A stretch of 62,516 nucleotides of DNA from a virus. Positions 56,815 through 62,516 of the stretch are shown one piece after another. Under the pieces are notes generated by a model, which was not told the DNA's origin, searched no databases, and worked only from the letters and a program-made list of their open reading frames with translations. How positions within the stretch are numbered: position 1 is the first letter of the stretch; every line of letters begins with the position of its first letter. Location of the stretch: the IMG/VR virus record IMGVR_UViG_3300019889_000015, positions 1 through 62,516 of that record; one strand, written 5' to 3'. A program made the translations under genes and the position numbers.

Positions 56815-57149
56815 GATCGTTTGCTCCTGTTCACTCTGATGTACTCCCACGTGCCGTCCCATGTACCGTCGTCCCACGACTCGCCGACTGGTCCCCAGCC
56901 GTGCTCGCGCAGCAGGCGTAGGACCAGCTCCCGGCCCGGCCCGGTGTCGAGGTTCGGGCACTGGTACTCGGGTTCCAGGTCGGTCTGGTCGTGCTCGTCG
57001 TCGAAATAGTTCGCGTCGAACACGTCGACCTGGGAGCCCTCATCATCGACGACATGGACCGGCACCGAGTAGCAGAATCGGCCGTTGACGTGTCCGACTG
57101 CCGCTTCACCGCCCGGCCCGTCAACGTTGTTCAGTTTCGCCGTGAACAT
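56811..57149 (-). CDS. Hypothetical acidic protein
   Basis: 112 aa, ATG with GGGGAGGGG upstream. VNGRFCYSVPVHVVDDEGSQ then a helical end with WDDGTWDGTWEYIRVN. No family recognised. Overlaps both neighbours. Confidence 0.58.
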   Translation of the reverse strand: MFTAKLNNVDGPGGEAAVGHVNGRFCYSVPVHVVDDEGSQVDVFDANYFDDEHDQTDLEPEYQCPNLDTGPGRELVLRLLREHGWGPVGESWDDGTWDGTWEYIRVNRSKRS

Positions 57150-57546
57150 GGCCCCTCCCCCCGGTCTTCTTGGTCTTCTTGGCAGGCTTGCGCGGTGTGC
57201 CCAGCCATGCGGATACCGTGCGCCAGTCGCGCCCGACAAGGCGCGCGGCAGCGAGCTTGGACGCTCCTTGGGCGATTTCCATGGTGACGATCTGCCGTAG
57301 TCCGGCCAGTGCCTCGGCTTCGGCCTGACGGGCTTGGGCGAGCTTGAGATTCAGCCGTGCGACCTCCCGGTCGCGCTCCCCGGCGAGATGCTTATACGCC
57401 GCTATGCGCGCGTCGGTGCGCTCCCCGTCCCGGTCGGCCGGGTACCGCTCGTTGATCTCGTCGAACAGGACGGCCAGCTCTCGCGCCCGCTCGTCGGGCA
57501 CGTCTTCGTCGAGCCACATACGGATCTCGTCGAGACTCGTCGCCAT
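57121..57546 (-). CDS. Helix-turn-helix protein with Lys-rich tail
   Basis: 141 aa. A long coiled coil (ERDREVARLNLKLAQARQAE) followed by a helix-turn-helix (GASKLAAARLVGRDWRTVSA) and a basic tail KPAKKTKKTGG. The best candidate in the right arm for a protein acting on the repeated cassettes. Ribosome site GGGGAGAAACGATC is a half-cassette. Confidence 0.6.
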   Translation of the reverse strand: MATSLDEIRMWLDEDVPDERARELAVLFDEINERYPADRDGERTDARIAAYKHLAGERDREVARLNLKLAQARQAEAEALAGLRQIVTMEIAQGASKLAAARLVGRDWRTVSAWLGTPRKPAKKTKKTGGRGHVHGETEQR

Positions 57547-57574
57547 GATCGTTTCTCCCCTTGCTATTGGTCGG

Positions 57575-58042
57575 TCAGTTGCTCGCGTCGGCCCGCGTAC
57601 GAACGATAGTGATCGTGCCGCCCCGCGCGAGATGCGTTCGATAGTTTTCGTGGTCGCGTCGGAACGAGACCGTCCCATCCTTGAGCGTGCGCACGCTGAC
57701 AACCGCGTGAGTGCCGCCCCAGATGTCGAACACAAGGTCCCCGGCGCGTAGCTCGGTCACGGGAACCTTGGTCGCGTCCGGCCGCACGTCGGCGATGTCG
57801 ACGATTGCCACGACCGGGGGTGCGTCATCCCCGGCGATACCGGCGATACGGTCGGCCGCGTGCTGGCAGGCGAGCAACTCGGCCGCTCCCCGGTCACCAG
57901 CGCCCCCTAGGCGCTCCCCGGCGAACCGGACCACCCACTCTTGCCCCGGCCTGAGTGCCGGGTCGTCAGCGGGCTCGTAGCGCCCCGCATACTCGATCTC
58001 GACGGAGTAACGGCTGTCGCGCGTCCCATCTCGGTGAAACAT
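57575..58042 (-). CDS. Hypothetical protein
   Basis: 155 aa. N-terminal beta domain (SRYSVEIEYAGRY), then a helix with AACQHAAD-like spacing (LLACQHAADRIAGIAG) and a Hint/SH3-like end (ELRAGDLVFDIWGGTHAVVS). No family recognised. Confidence 0.58.
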   Translation of the reverse strand: MFHRDGTRDSRYSVEIEYAGRYEPADDPALRPGQEWVVRFAGERLGGAGDRGAAELLACQHAADRIAGIAGDDAPPVVAIVDIADVRPDATKVPVTELRAGDLVFDIWGGTHAVVSVRTLKDGTVSFRRDHENYRTHLARGGTITIVRTRADASN

Positions 58043-58136
58043 GGTCGTTCTCCTCGCTCGGTTGTGAGGTTGCCCGGTCGGGCACGACACGCGACAGCTC
58101 CCCGGTAACTGTCGCGCATCGTGCGCGGTCGGGTCA
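58043..58136 (-). repeat. Stop-to-start cassette, copy B
   Basis: As copy A, but the second hairpin is GCCCG-AC-CGGGC, a compensated change on both arms. Ends GAGCGAGGAGAACGACC before the ATG at 58042. Confidence 0.88.
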
Positions 58137-58352
58137 GTGCTCGCGCTCGTACGGGTCGATGCCTAGCCGTACCCTGACGGTCTCGTCGAGCTTGCACGGT
58201 TCGATCGTCAGCGTCCCATCAGCCTTGAGCGCGAAGACGATCAGCCCGCTCCCGTTGGGCGACTCGAATCGGATCGTCCGCTCGTTTGGGTAGTCACGGC
58301 GCGTCAACGGCGGTTCGGTGTCCACCATGATCCGGCTACGCGTGTTGCACAT
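58134..58352 (-). CDS. Small beta-rich protein
   Basis: 72 aa. RTIRFESPNGSGLIVFALKA then GTLTIEPCKLDETVRVRLG. Simple beta-sheet pattern. No family recognised. Flanked by cassettes B and C. Confidence 0.58.
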   Translation of the reverse strand: MCNTRSRIMVDTEPPLTRRDYPNERTIRFESPNGSGLIVFALKADGTLTIEPCKLDETVRVRLGIDPYEREH

Positions 58353-58445
58353 GATCGTTCTCCTCGCTCGGTTGTGAGGTTGCCCGGTCGGGCACGACAC
58401 GCGGCAGCTCCCCGGTAGCTGTCGCGCATCGTGTGCGGTCGGTTA
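58353..58445 (-). repeat. Stop-to-start cassette, copy C
   Basis: Almost identical to B and D. Uses TAA rather than TGA at its upstream end. One base of the first stem differs (GGCAG for GACAG). Confidence 0.88.
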
Positions 58446-58610
58446 GAAACCCTCCGGTAATTCGTAGGGACGCCACACGCGGGCGATGTGCGCCCGGTAC
58501 CGGTCCGCCCCGTTGCCGACGTGACTCCCGCATCGACAGTTCCCCCATGGGCTCACGACGTGCGCCTTTACGACTTGTTGGAAATGTTCGGGCGATCCGT
58601 GCACGATCAT
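58443..58610 (-). CDS. 55-residue protein
   Basis: MIVHGSPEHFQQVVKAHVVS onward, with NCRCGSHVG and several His. May bind zinc. Flanked by cassettes C and D, so it is a single-gene unit. Confidence 0.55.
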   Translation of the reverse strand: MIVHGSPEHFQQVVKAHVVSPWGNCRCGSHVGNGADRYRAHIARVWRPYELPEGF

Positions 58611-58704
58611 GATCGTTCTCCTCGCTCGGTTGGTGAGGTTGCCCGGTCGGGCACGACACGCGACAGCTCCCCGGTAGCTGTCGCGCATCGTGCGCGGTCG
58701 GTCA
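58611..58704 (-). repeat. Stop-to-start cassette, copy D
   Basis: Differs from C mainly by one extra G in the stretch before the ribosome site (GTTGGTGAG against GTTGTGAG on the + strand). Both hairpins intact. Confidence 0.88.
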
Positions 58705-59301
58705 GCCGTCCGCTTTGGCCTTGTGGATCATGCGCAAGATCTTCTTGGCAAGGTCCGGCGACAGGTCCCGCGCGACGATCGTCACGGCGGTTCCTTGGTA
58801 GTTGGATTCGGCTTTCAGCTCGTAGCCCCAGCTAACCTCTGTGCCGTGACCACGCTCGCCGACGTGCGCCCCCGGTGCGAGCTTGCTCAACGACTCGCCC
58901 AGCTTGGCGCGCCCCACTTCCGCCTCGTCGCGCTTGCGTAGCGCGGCCTGTGCCCTTGCCAGTTCCGCTCGGTATTCGGGCAGTACGCGCGTCGCTATGG
59001 CCTTTGCTATGGCCTTAGCGCCCCGCTCGGTCGCCACGGTCGCCCTGACGTTCGCGAGGCCGGGGTAGACCTCGCTGTACGCGCCGAGGGGGTAGTTCCC
59101 GCTAGCCTCGATGCGTGACGCGTCGTCATAGCTATTGCGGCCGCTTGCGGCTAGGTGGATCCGCGCCCCGTCCGGTCCGGCCAGCATGCAGTCATGATCA
59201 TATTTCGATGCCTCGACTACCCACGACTGGCCATCGGCAGCCGTCAGCTCGCGTGCGACGTCGGGCGCGATAGCCCGTATCGTCTCGGTGCCCTTGTTCA
59301 T
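58702..59301 (-). CDS. Hypothetical protein
   Basis: 199 aa. N-terminal alpha/beta region (QSWVVEASKYDHDCMLAGPD), a long charged helix (RAELARAQAALRKRDEAEVG), and a C-terminal beta-helix unit (YELKAESNYQGTAVTIVARD). Similar proteins occur in actinophages and plasmids by my recollection. Function unknown. Confidence 0.58.
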   Translation of the reverse strand: MNKGTETIRAIAPDVARELTAADGQSWVVEASKYDHDCMLAGPDGARIHLAASGRNSYDDASRIEASGNYPLGAYSEVYPGLANVRATVATERGAKAIAKAIATRVLPEYRAELARAQAALRKRDEAEVGRAKLGESLSKLAPGAHVGERGHGTEVSWGYELKAESNYQGTAVTIVARDLSPDLAKKILRMIHKAKADG

Positions 59302-59401
59302 GATCGTTCTCCTCGCTCGGTTGTGAGGTCGTCCGGTCGGACGTGGCGCGCGGACAGTTACCCCGGTCGGGTCGCTGTCGCGCACCATGCGCGGTCGGTC
59401 A
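59302..59401 (-). repeat. Stop-to-start cassette, copy E
   Basis: Longer first loop (about 17 nt with CCCGACCGGGG) between GACAG and CTGTC; GTCCG-AC-CGGAC second hairpin. Confidence 0.88.
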
Positions 59402-59929
59402 GGGGCGCCTGTAACCGTCGGTACCGTCGAGCTTGTCGGCGAGACTTTCGATCTCGGCGCGCGCGTCGTCGGTCAGCGGCTCAACGAGCCACCGCGACCC
59501 CCACCGATACCCGGTCTCCGGGCACTGTGGCGTGTTGTCGAGCCGGTATCTGCTGCGCTTGTCCCACGACACGTTGTCGGGCACCGTGACGGCCGTTTGA
59601 TGCGCGCAACCCGCGCGCATGTCGTTGAGATGCCAGCGCTCCCACGCGCGACGTAGCGCCCCGATCTCGTCGAGCGTCCACCCCGGCGCCGGGGTCGTGA
59701 TCTCGTTGAGAATGTCGACGATCTGCCCGGCGCCGTCGCTGTCGCGACGACGCGACCTCTCGCGGAACGTGTGACCCATCATCGACACGCGCTCGTGTGC
59801 CCTGATGCCGTGGTGGTCGATTGTCTCGGCGGGCACGCTTTCGCTTTCCCACGCCTGCCATGCGATCGTGATCTCGACGTAGACACTCTCGCCATCGCCG
59901 GTCTTGCCGATGAATCCTTGCCGTTCCAT
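59399..59929 (-). CDS. Conserved actinophage/plasmid protein
   Basis: 176 aa. LRRAWERWHLNDMRAGCAHQ then CPETGYRWGSRWLVEPL is a conserved pair of motifs I recall from many actinobacterial phages and plasmids; the Cys/His set may bind metal. Role unknown. Flanked by cassettes E and F. Confidence 0.62.
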   Translation of the reverse strand: MERQGFIGKTGDGESVYVEITIAWQAWESESVPAETIDHHGIRAHERVSMMGHTFRERSRRRDSDGAGQIVDILNEITTPAPGWTLDEIGALRRAWERWHLNDMRAGCAHQTAVTVPDNVSWDKRSRYRLDNTPQCPETGYRWGSRWLVEPLTDDARAEIESLADKLDGTDGYRRP

Positions 59930-60031
59930 GGTCGTTCTCCTCGCTCGGTCGTTGCTCGGTCGTCCGGTCGGACGTGGCACGCGGACAGTTACCCGGTCGG
60001 GTCGCTGTCGCGCACCATGCGCGGTCGGTCA
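59930..60031 (-). repeat. Stop-to-start cassette, copy F
   Basis: Like E, with an altered stretch before the ribosome site (GACCGAGCAACGACCGAGCG) suggesting an internal duplication of CGACCGAGC. Confidence 0.88.
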
Positions 60032-60259
60032 GGCTTCCGGGTTAACGTGCACGTCGAATTCAGCCGTGTGGAAGCCGATCACGGCCAGCACGCGGAAGCC
60101 TTGATGTGTCACGAGCGAGTCAGCGTGCCCGGCATTCGCAGCCCCCTTGACCGTGATCACTTCCGATCGAACGCGCGTGAGCGTTACCTCGGGGTAACCG
60201 TGCACGGTCGTCTGTGCGAATGTCAGCGTCTCGCCGACGATAAAGTCAGGTCGAATCAT
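60029..60259 (-). CDS. Small beta-rich protein
   Basis: 76 aa. GETLTFAQTTVHGYPEVTLT then GFRVLAVIGFHTAEFDVHVN. All-beta pattern. No family recognised. Flanked by cassettes F and G. Confidence 0.58.
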   Translation of the reverse strand: MIRPDFIVGETLTFAQTTVHGYPEVTLTRVRSEVITVKGAANAGHADSLVTHQGFRVLAVIGFHTAEFDVHVNPEA

Positions 60260-60350
60260 GGTTGATCTCCTCGCTCGGTTGGGTCGTCCGGCCGGACGTG
60301 GCACGCGACAGGTTCCCCCGTCGCTGTCGCGCATCACGCTCGGTCGGTCA
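60260..60350 (-). repeat. Stop-to-start cassette, copy G
   Basis: First stem GCGACAG/CTGTCGC with loop CGACGGGGGAAC; second hairpin GTCCG-GC-CGGAC, with the loop rather than the stem changed. Confidence 0.85.
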
Positions 60351-60659
60351 GCCGTGAGAGACGCGTACGCCACCGCGCGGACCGAACTCGACAAGCCGGT
60401 CAGGGTAAGGGTCGGACGTCTCGCGAGGGTCGGACAGATACAGACTCATGCTCGCGCGATCGTCGACGCTCGGAGTCAGCGTTGTGTCGGTCCTGCCGTT
60501 CGCGTAGGTGAACGTCTGAGGCTGCCAGTAGCCAATGTTCGCGCGGTCCGCGAATGCCTCGCGCGCGGCAGCCATGCTCGGGAACGTCTCCAGGTGATCG
60601 TCAAGGTAGGACGGCCCGTAGCTACTGCCACCGTTCCAAAGTGCGAATAGCGTCATCAT
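60348..60659 (-). CDS. Conserved actinophage/plasmid protein
   Basis: 103 aa (or 102 from the second ATG). ALWNGGSSYGPSYLDDHLET then PSMAAAREAFADRANIGYWQ and a Pro/Asp-rich end. A family I recall from actinobacterial mobile elements. Role unknown. Confidence 0.6.
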   Translation of the reverse strand: MMTLFALWNGGSSYGPSYLDDHLETFPSMAAAREAFADRANIGYWQPQTFTYANGRTDTTLTPSVDDRASMSLYLSDPRETSDPYPDRLVEFGPRGGVRVSHG

Positions 60660-60708
60660 GATCGTTTCTCCTCGCTCGGTCGTGCTCGGTCGGTCGTCCG
60701 GTCGGTCA
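60660..60708 (-). repeat. Stop-to-start cassette, truncated copy H
   Basis: 49 nt. Keeps the stop-side TGACCGACCG and the ribosome-site end (CGAGCGAGGAGAAACGATC) but lacks the main hairpin, a natural deletion variant. Confidence 0.8.
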
Positions 60709-60882
60709 GGCTACGTCGAGAGTCGCGCTGGCCCCGCTGGTCTCGCGATCCTCAACGGCGTGCCGATAACCGCGCGCAAACGCGATCGAGTAGCCCGTTA
60801 GCTCCGCGTAAGTGAGCGTGCGAGACGTGCCTACGTCGTAGCCCGCTAGGTAGTCTTTGTCGCGCTGCTGTTGTCGCGTCAT
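60706..60882 (-). CDS. 58-residue protein
   Basis: MTRQQQRDKDYLAGYDVGTS onward, then YAELTGYSIAFARGYRHAVE. A helical repeat (YLAGYDVG against FARGYRHA). Flanked by cassettes H and I. Clean start with GAGGAGCAACGATC. Confidence 0.58.
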   Translation of the reverse strand: MTRQQQRDKDYLAGYDVGTSRTLTYAELTGYSIAFARGYRHAVEDRETSGASATLDVA

Positions 60883-60983
60883 GATCGTTGCTCCTCGCTC
60901 GGTCGTGCTCGGTTGGTTGTCCGGTCGGACATGGCACGCGACAGGTTCCCCCGTCGCTGTCGCGCACCACGCTCGGCCGGTCA
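60883..60983 (-). repeat. Stop-to-start cassette, copy I
   Basis: Full copy with GCGACAG/CTGTCGC stem and GTCCG/CGGAC second stem. Ribosome end CGAGCGAGGAGCAACGATC. It is the first cassette met by leftward transcription. Confidence 0.86.
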
Positions 60984-62012
60984 GTGCCGGTCAGCGTTGC
61001 CGGTCAGTTCGTCCGTGTCGATCCCCTCGCTGTCGGCCCAGTCGTTGAACCCGCAGCGGTAGGCCGTGGGGTCGATCTCGCGCAGCACGCGCGACGGCTG
61101 ATAGGTCAGCTCGCCGATAGTGACCGGCCCGTCGATCTCGTCGATCATGTCGTCATAACGCTCATAAACCTCATCCCACGACAGCGGCTCGTCGTCGTCG
61201 TCATCGTCGTCGGTCTCGGCGTCGTCGGTCTCGGCGACGCTGACCGAGTAGGAGAGGCCTAGGTCGTGGTCGCCGTCATATCCGGGCGTCGCGCCGTGAA
61301 CAGTGCCCGTACCGTCGGCCGCTAGGCCATGTTCGGCCAACCATTCGGACATCTCGCCCTGCCAATGCGCGGCCGTCCCCAGTACGGCGAGCGTTTCACG
61401 CGTGGCCGTGTATTCGCCGGACCAATTGCCGTCCACCCACTCTGGGGAGTTATCCTCGCCCCGTTCGCGCTCGTCCGCGAGGTATTCCCATGCCTCTTGC
61501 GCGCTGTCAAAAACGGCGGGCTCGTCGCCGCCCGTGGGCAGGTATCCGGGCACGTTGATCGTTGCGACGTAGCGCGTTGCGGGCTCGGTCGTCGGCGACT
61601 TGATCTCGTAGAGATCGACTGACCAGACGGGCCGCACGCCATACTCGGCCGACATCCACACGTTGTAGTTGACGACGTACGGGTGACCGTCGAGACCGAC
61701 AAACACACTGTCGCGGTCGGACACAGCCATGCCGTTGAAATCGGCCATGTCGTCGAACACGACGAGACCGTCATCGGCCACGTTGGACACGCTGATCTCA
61801 GTGGGCAGGTAGTCAGGCACACCGTGGAAGATCACAAACGTGTTGCCGTAGTAGTCAGTTTGGATCAGCGAACCGTCGCGTGCGACGTAATCCGGGCGGA
61901 TCACCAACGGCAGTCCGGGGATGCGGTCAGATGCGGCCGTTGGCCAGACCACATGGTGCCCGCCTTGCGCGTTGCTGGTGCTGGGGATGGTCGTCATGTT
62001 GTTGTCAGTCAT
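60981..62012 (-). CDS. Large acidic protein, first gene of the right-arm leftward operon
   Basis: 343 aa, ATG with GAGAGGCG upstream. Contains FDSAQEAWEYLADERERGED with WSGEYTATRETLAVL, a domain I recall from actinobacterial plasmid proteins; an Asp run (AETDDDDDDDEPLSW near 270); and a C-terminal RCGFNDWADSEGI. The N-terminal 150 residues are beta-rich. Function unknown; as first gene it should be made earliest. Confidence 0.62.
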   Translation of the reverse strand: MTDNNMTTIPSTSNAQGGHHVVWPTAASDRIPGLPLVIRPDYVARDGSLIQTDYYGNTFVIFHGVPDYLPTEISVSNVADDGLVVFDDMADFNGMAVSDRDSVFVGLDGHPYVVNYNVWMSAEYGVRPVWSVDLYEIKSPTTEPATRYVATINVPGYLPTGGDEPAVFDSAQEAWEYLADERERGEDNSPEWVDGNWSGEYTATRETLAVLGTAAHWQGEMSEWLAEHGLAADGTGTVHGATPGYDGDHDLGLSYSVSVAETDDAETDDDDDDDEPLSWDEVYERYDDMIDEIDGPVTIGELTYQPSRVLREIDPTAYRCGFNDWADSEGIDTDELTGNADRH

Positions 62013-62059
62013 GGTCGGCGCCTCTCGTGTGCTCGGTTGGTAGGTCGAACACTACGGCC

Positions 62060-62104
62060 GTTCTACGTACGGCACAACGTATGGCACAACGTACGGCATA
62101 TTGT
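62060..62104 (-). promoter_or_regulatory. Promoter/operator of right-arm leftward operon with 12-bp tandem repeats
   Basis: Tandem units ACGGCACAACGT (62069), ATGGCACAACGT (62081) and the diverged ACGGCATATTGT (62093). Read leftward they overlap a possible promoter TTGTGC, 18 nt, TAGAAC (62089 to 62060). Repeats across a promoter spacer suggest repressor binding. Confidence 0.55.
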
Positions 62105-62147
62105 TACAACATCGTTATACGCACCTATGGCACAAGGTGATCTTGAT

Positions 62148-62450
62148 ATGCCTAGTCAGCCATGGTCACAGGGCTATAAGGGCTTTCCTACTGCCATGCG
62201 TAGGCGCATATTGCGGGAGGAGAAGCATTGCCGGGTGTGTGGGGAGATAGCCACGGTGGCGGATCACATCGTGGGGCATGCCGATGGTGTGGCCATGGGT
62301 TGGACGTTGACCAGGATTCACAGCAGAGCCAATGGTCAGGCGTTGTGTGATGACTGCCACGATGCGAAGACAGAAGCGGAAAAGAAACGCGGTCGTGAAC
62401 GTAGATCGATCAAGCGTCGGCCAGAGTCGCATCCTGGCCTGATGGGTTGA
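62148..62450 (+). CDS. HNH endonuclease
   Basis: 100 aa from the ATG at 62148 (AAGGTGATC upstream); the ATG at 62127 lacks a site. HNH motif: CRVCGEIATVADHIVGHADG with the catalytic DH, then Asn in NGQALCDDCHDAKTEAE. Zinc-binding CxxC pairs frame it. HNH proteins beside terminases assist packaging cleavage (HK97 gp74 type); here the small terminase is next in the circular map. Confidence 0.85.
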   Translation: MPSQPWSQGYKGFPTAMRRRILREEKHCRVCGEIATVADHIVGHADGVAMGWTLTRIHSRANGQALCDDCHDAKTEAEKKRGRERRSIKRRPESHPGLMG

Positions 62451-62516
62451 GGATCATTCTCACCTGGTGGGTACCGGGGGTGGGTATACCCTCCCCGTCC
62501 CGCCAGGCGGCGGCGG
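62451..62516. other. Right-end sequence with GGGTATACCC palindrome
   Basis: No gene. A 10-bp palindrome at 62482-62491 within a G-run/C-run context, then a GGCGGCGG end. Together with the palindromes at bases 13-66 it would flank the joined ends. Possible packaging-site element. Confidence 0.4.

Noticed and set aside
58443-58688. Extended reading frames running through the cassettes (for example starting MRDSYRGAVAC)
   Set aside because: The cassette is open in one frame by chance of GC content. The same extension appears in front of unrelated genes, and the true starts have the conserved GAGGAG site.
56485-60983. CRISPR array or tRNA cluster
   Set aside because: The repeats are 49-102 nt and separated by protein genes of different lengths, not short uniform spacers. 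No tRNA cloverleaf or CCA end fits anywhere in the window by eye.

Overview
The window reads as a complete, or nearly complete, genome of a temperate siphovirus (long non-contractile tail) infecting a high-GC actinobacterium. GC is high throughout, and many starts are GTG or TTG coupled to the previous stop (GTGA, ATGA, TGATG). The gene families are those of actinobacteriophages: an SPP1-type portal with a MuF-like protein, a frameshifted tail assembly chaperone pair, an r1t-like holin, a large serine integrase, a prim-pol/RecA-like helicase pair and a DUF397-like protein. The host genus cannot be read from the sequence. Base 1 lies just before the small terminase gene and an HNH nuclease sits at the right end, so the two ends probably meet at the packaging site in the circular form.

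Layout. 0.1-4.5 kb: terminases, portal, MuF. 4.6-10.8 kb: scaffold, decoration, major capsid, head-tail connectors, major tail protein, tail chaperones. 10.8-24.5 kb: tape measure with an M23 peptidase domain, distal tail and baseplate proteins, amidase endolysin, XhlA-like membrane protein, membrane-anchored collagen-like protein, holin, minor tail and fibre proteins, ending in a strong terminator. 24.6-27.2 kb: a small leftward accessory operon (DUF397-like, zinc-finger and small membrane proteins). 27.2-27.7 kb: divergent control region. 27.7-30.4 kb: a tightly overlapped rightward operon of small zinc-ribbon and hypothetical genes. 30.5-34.9 kb: a leftward operon ending in a lipoprotein and an O-methyltransferase. 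35.2-36.1 kb: a leftward gene for a sortase-anchored (LPDTG) surface protein. 36.3-38.5 kb: serine integrase and small membrane proteins. 38.5-41.8 kb: repressor and downstream leftward genes, including a metallophosphoesterase.

41.9-53.0 kb: Cro-like gene and a rightward early/replication operon (RuvC-like resolvase, DUF6378-like, SPFH lipoprotein, Cas4/RecB-like nuclease, SSB-like protein, PD-(D/E)XK nuclease, prim-pol, helicase), with an iteron cluster at the 3' end of the helicase gene that is the best origin candidate. 53.0-54.1 kb: a glycosyltransferase with its own near-consensus promoter. 54.1-62.0 kb: a leftward operon of mostly unknown genes. From 56.5 to 61.0 kb nine of its gene junctions are copies of one structured stop-to-start cassette with compensatory base changes. 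This is the least explained feature of the window.

How it works together (inference): divergent repressor and Cro-like genes at 41.8 kb decide lysis or lysogeny. The repressor-side genes and the LPDTG, lipoprotein and methyltransferase genes are candidates for lysogenic conversion. The rightward early operon replicates DNA from the origin candidate near 52 kb. The 12-bp repeats near 62.08 kb probably control the right-arm leftward operon. The left arm builds the virion and lyses the cell.
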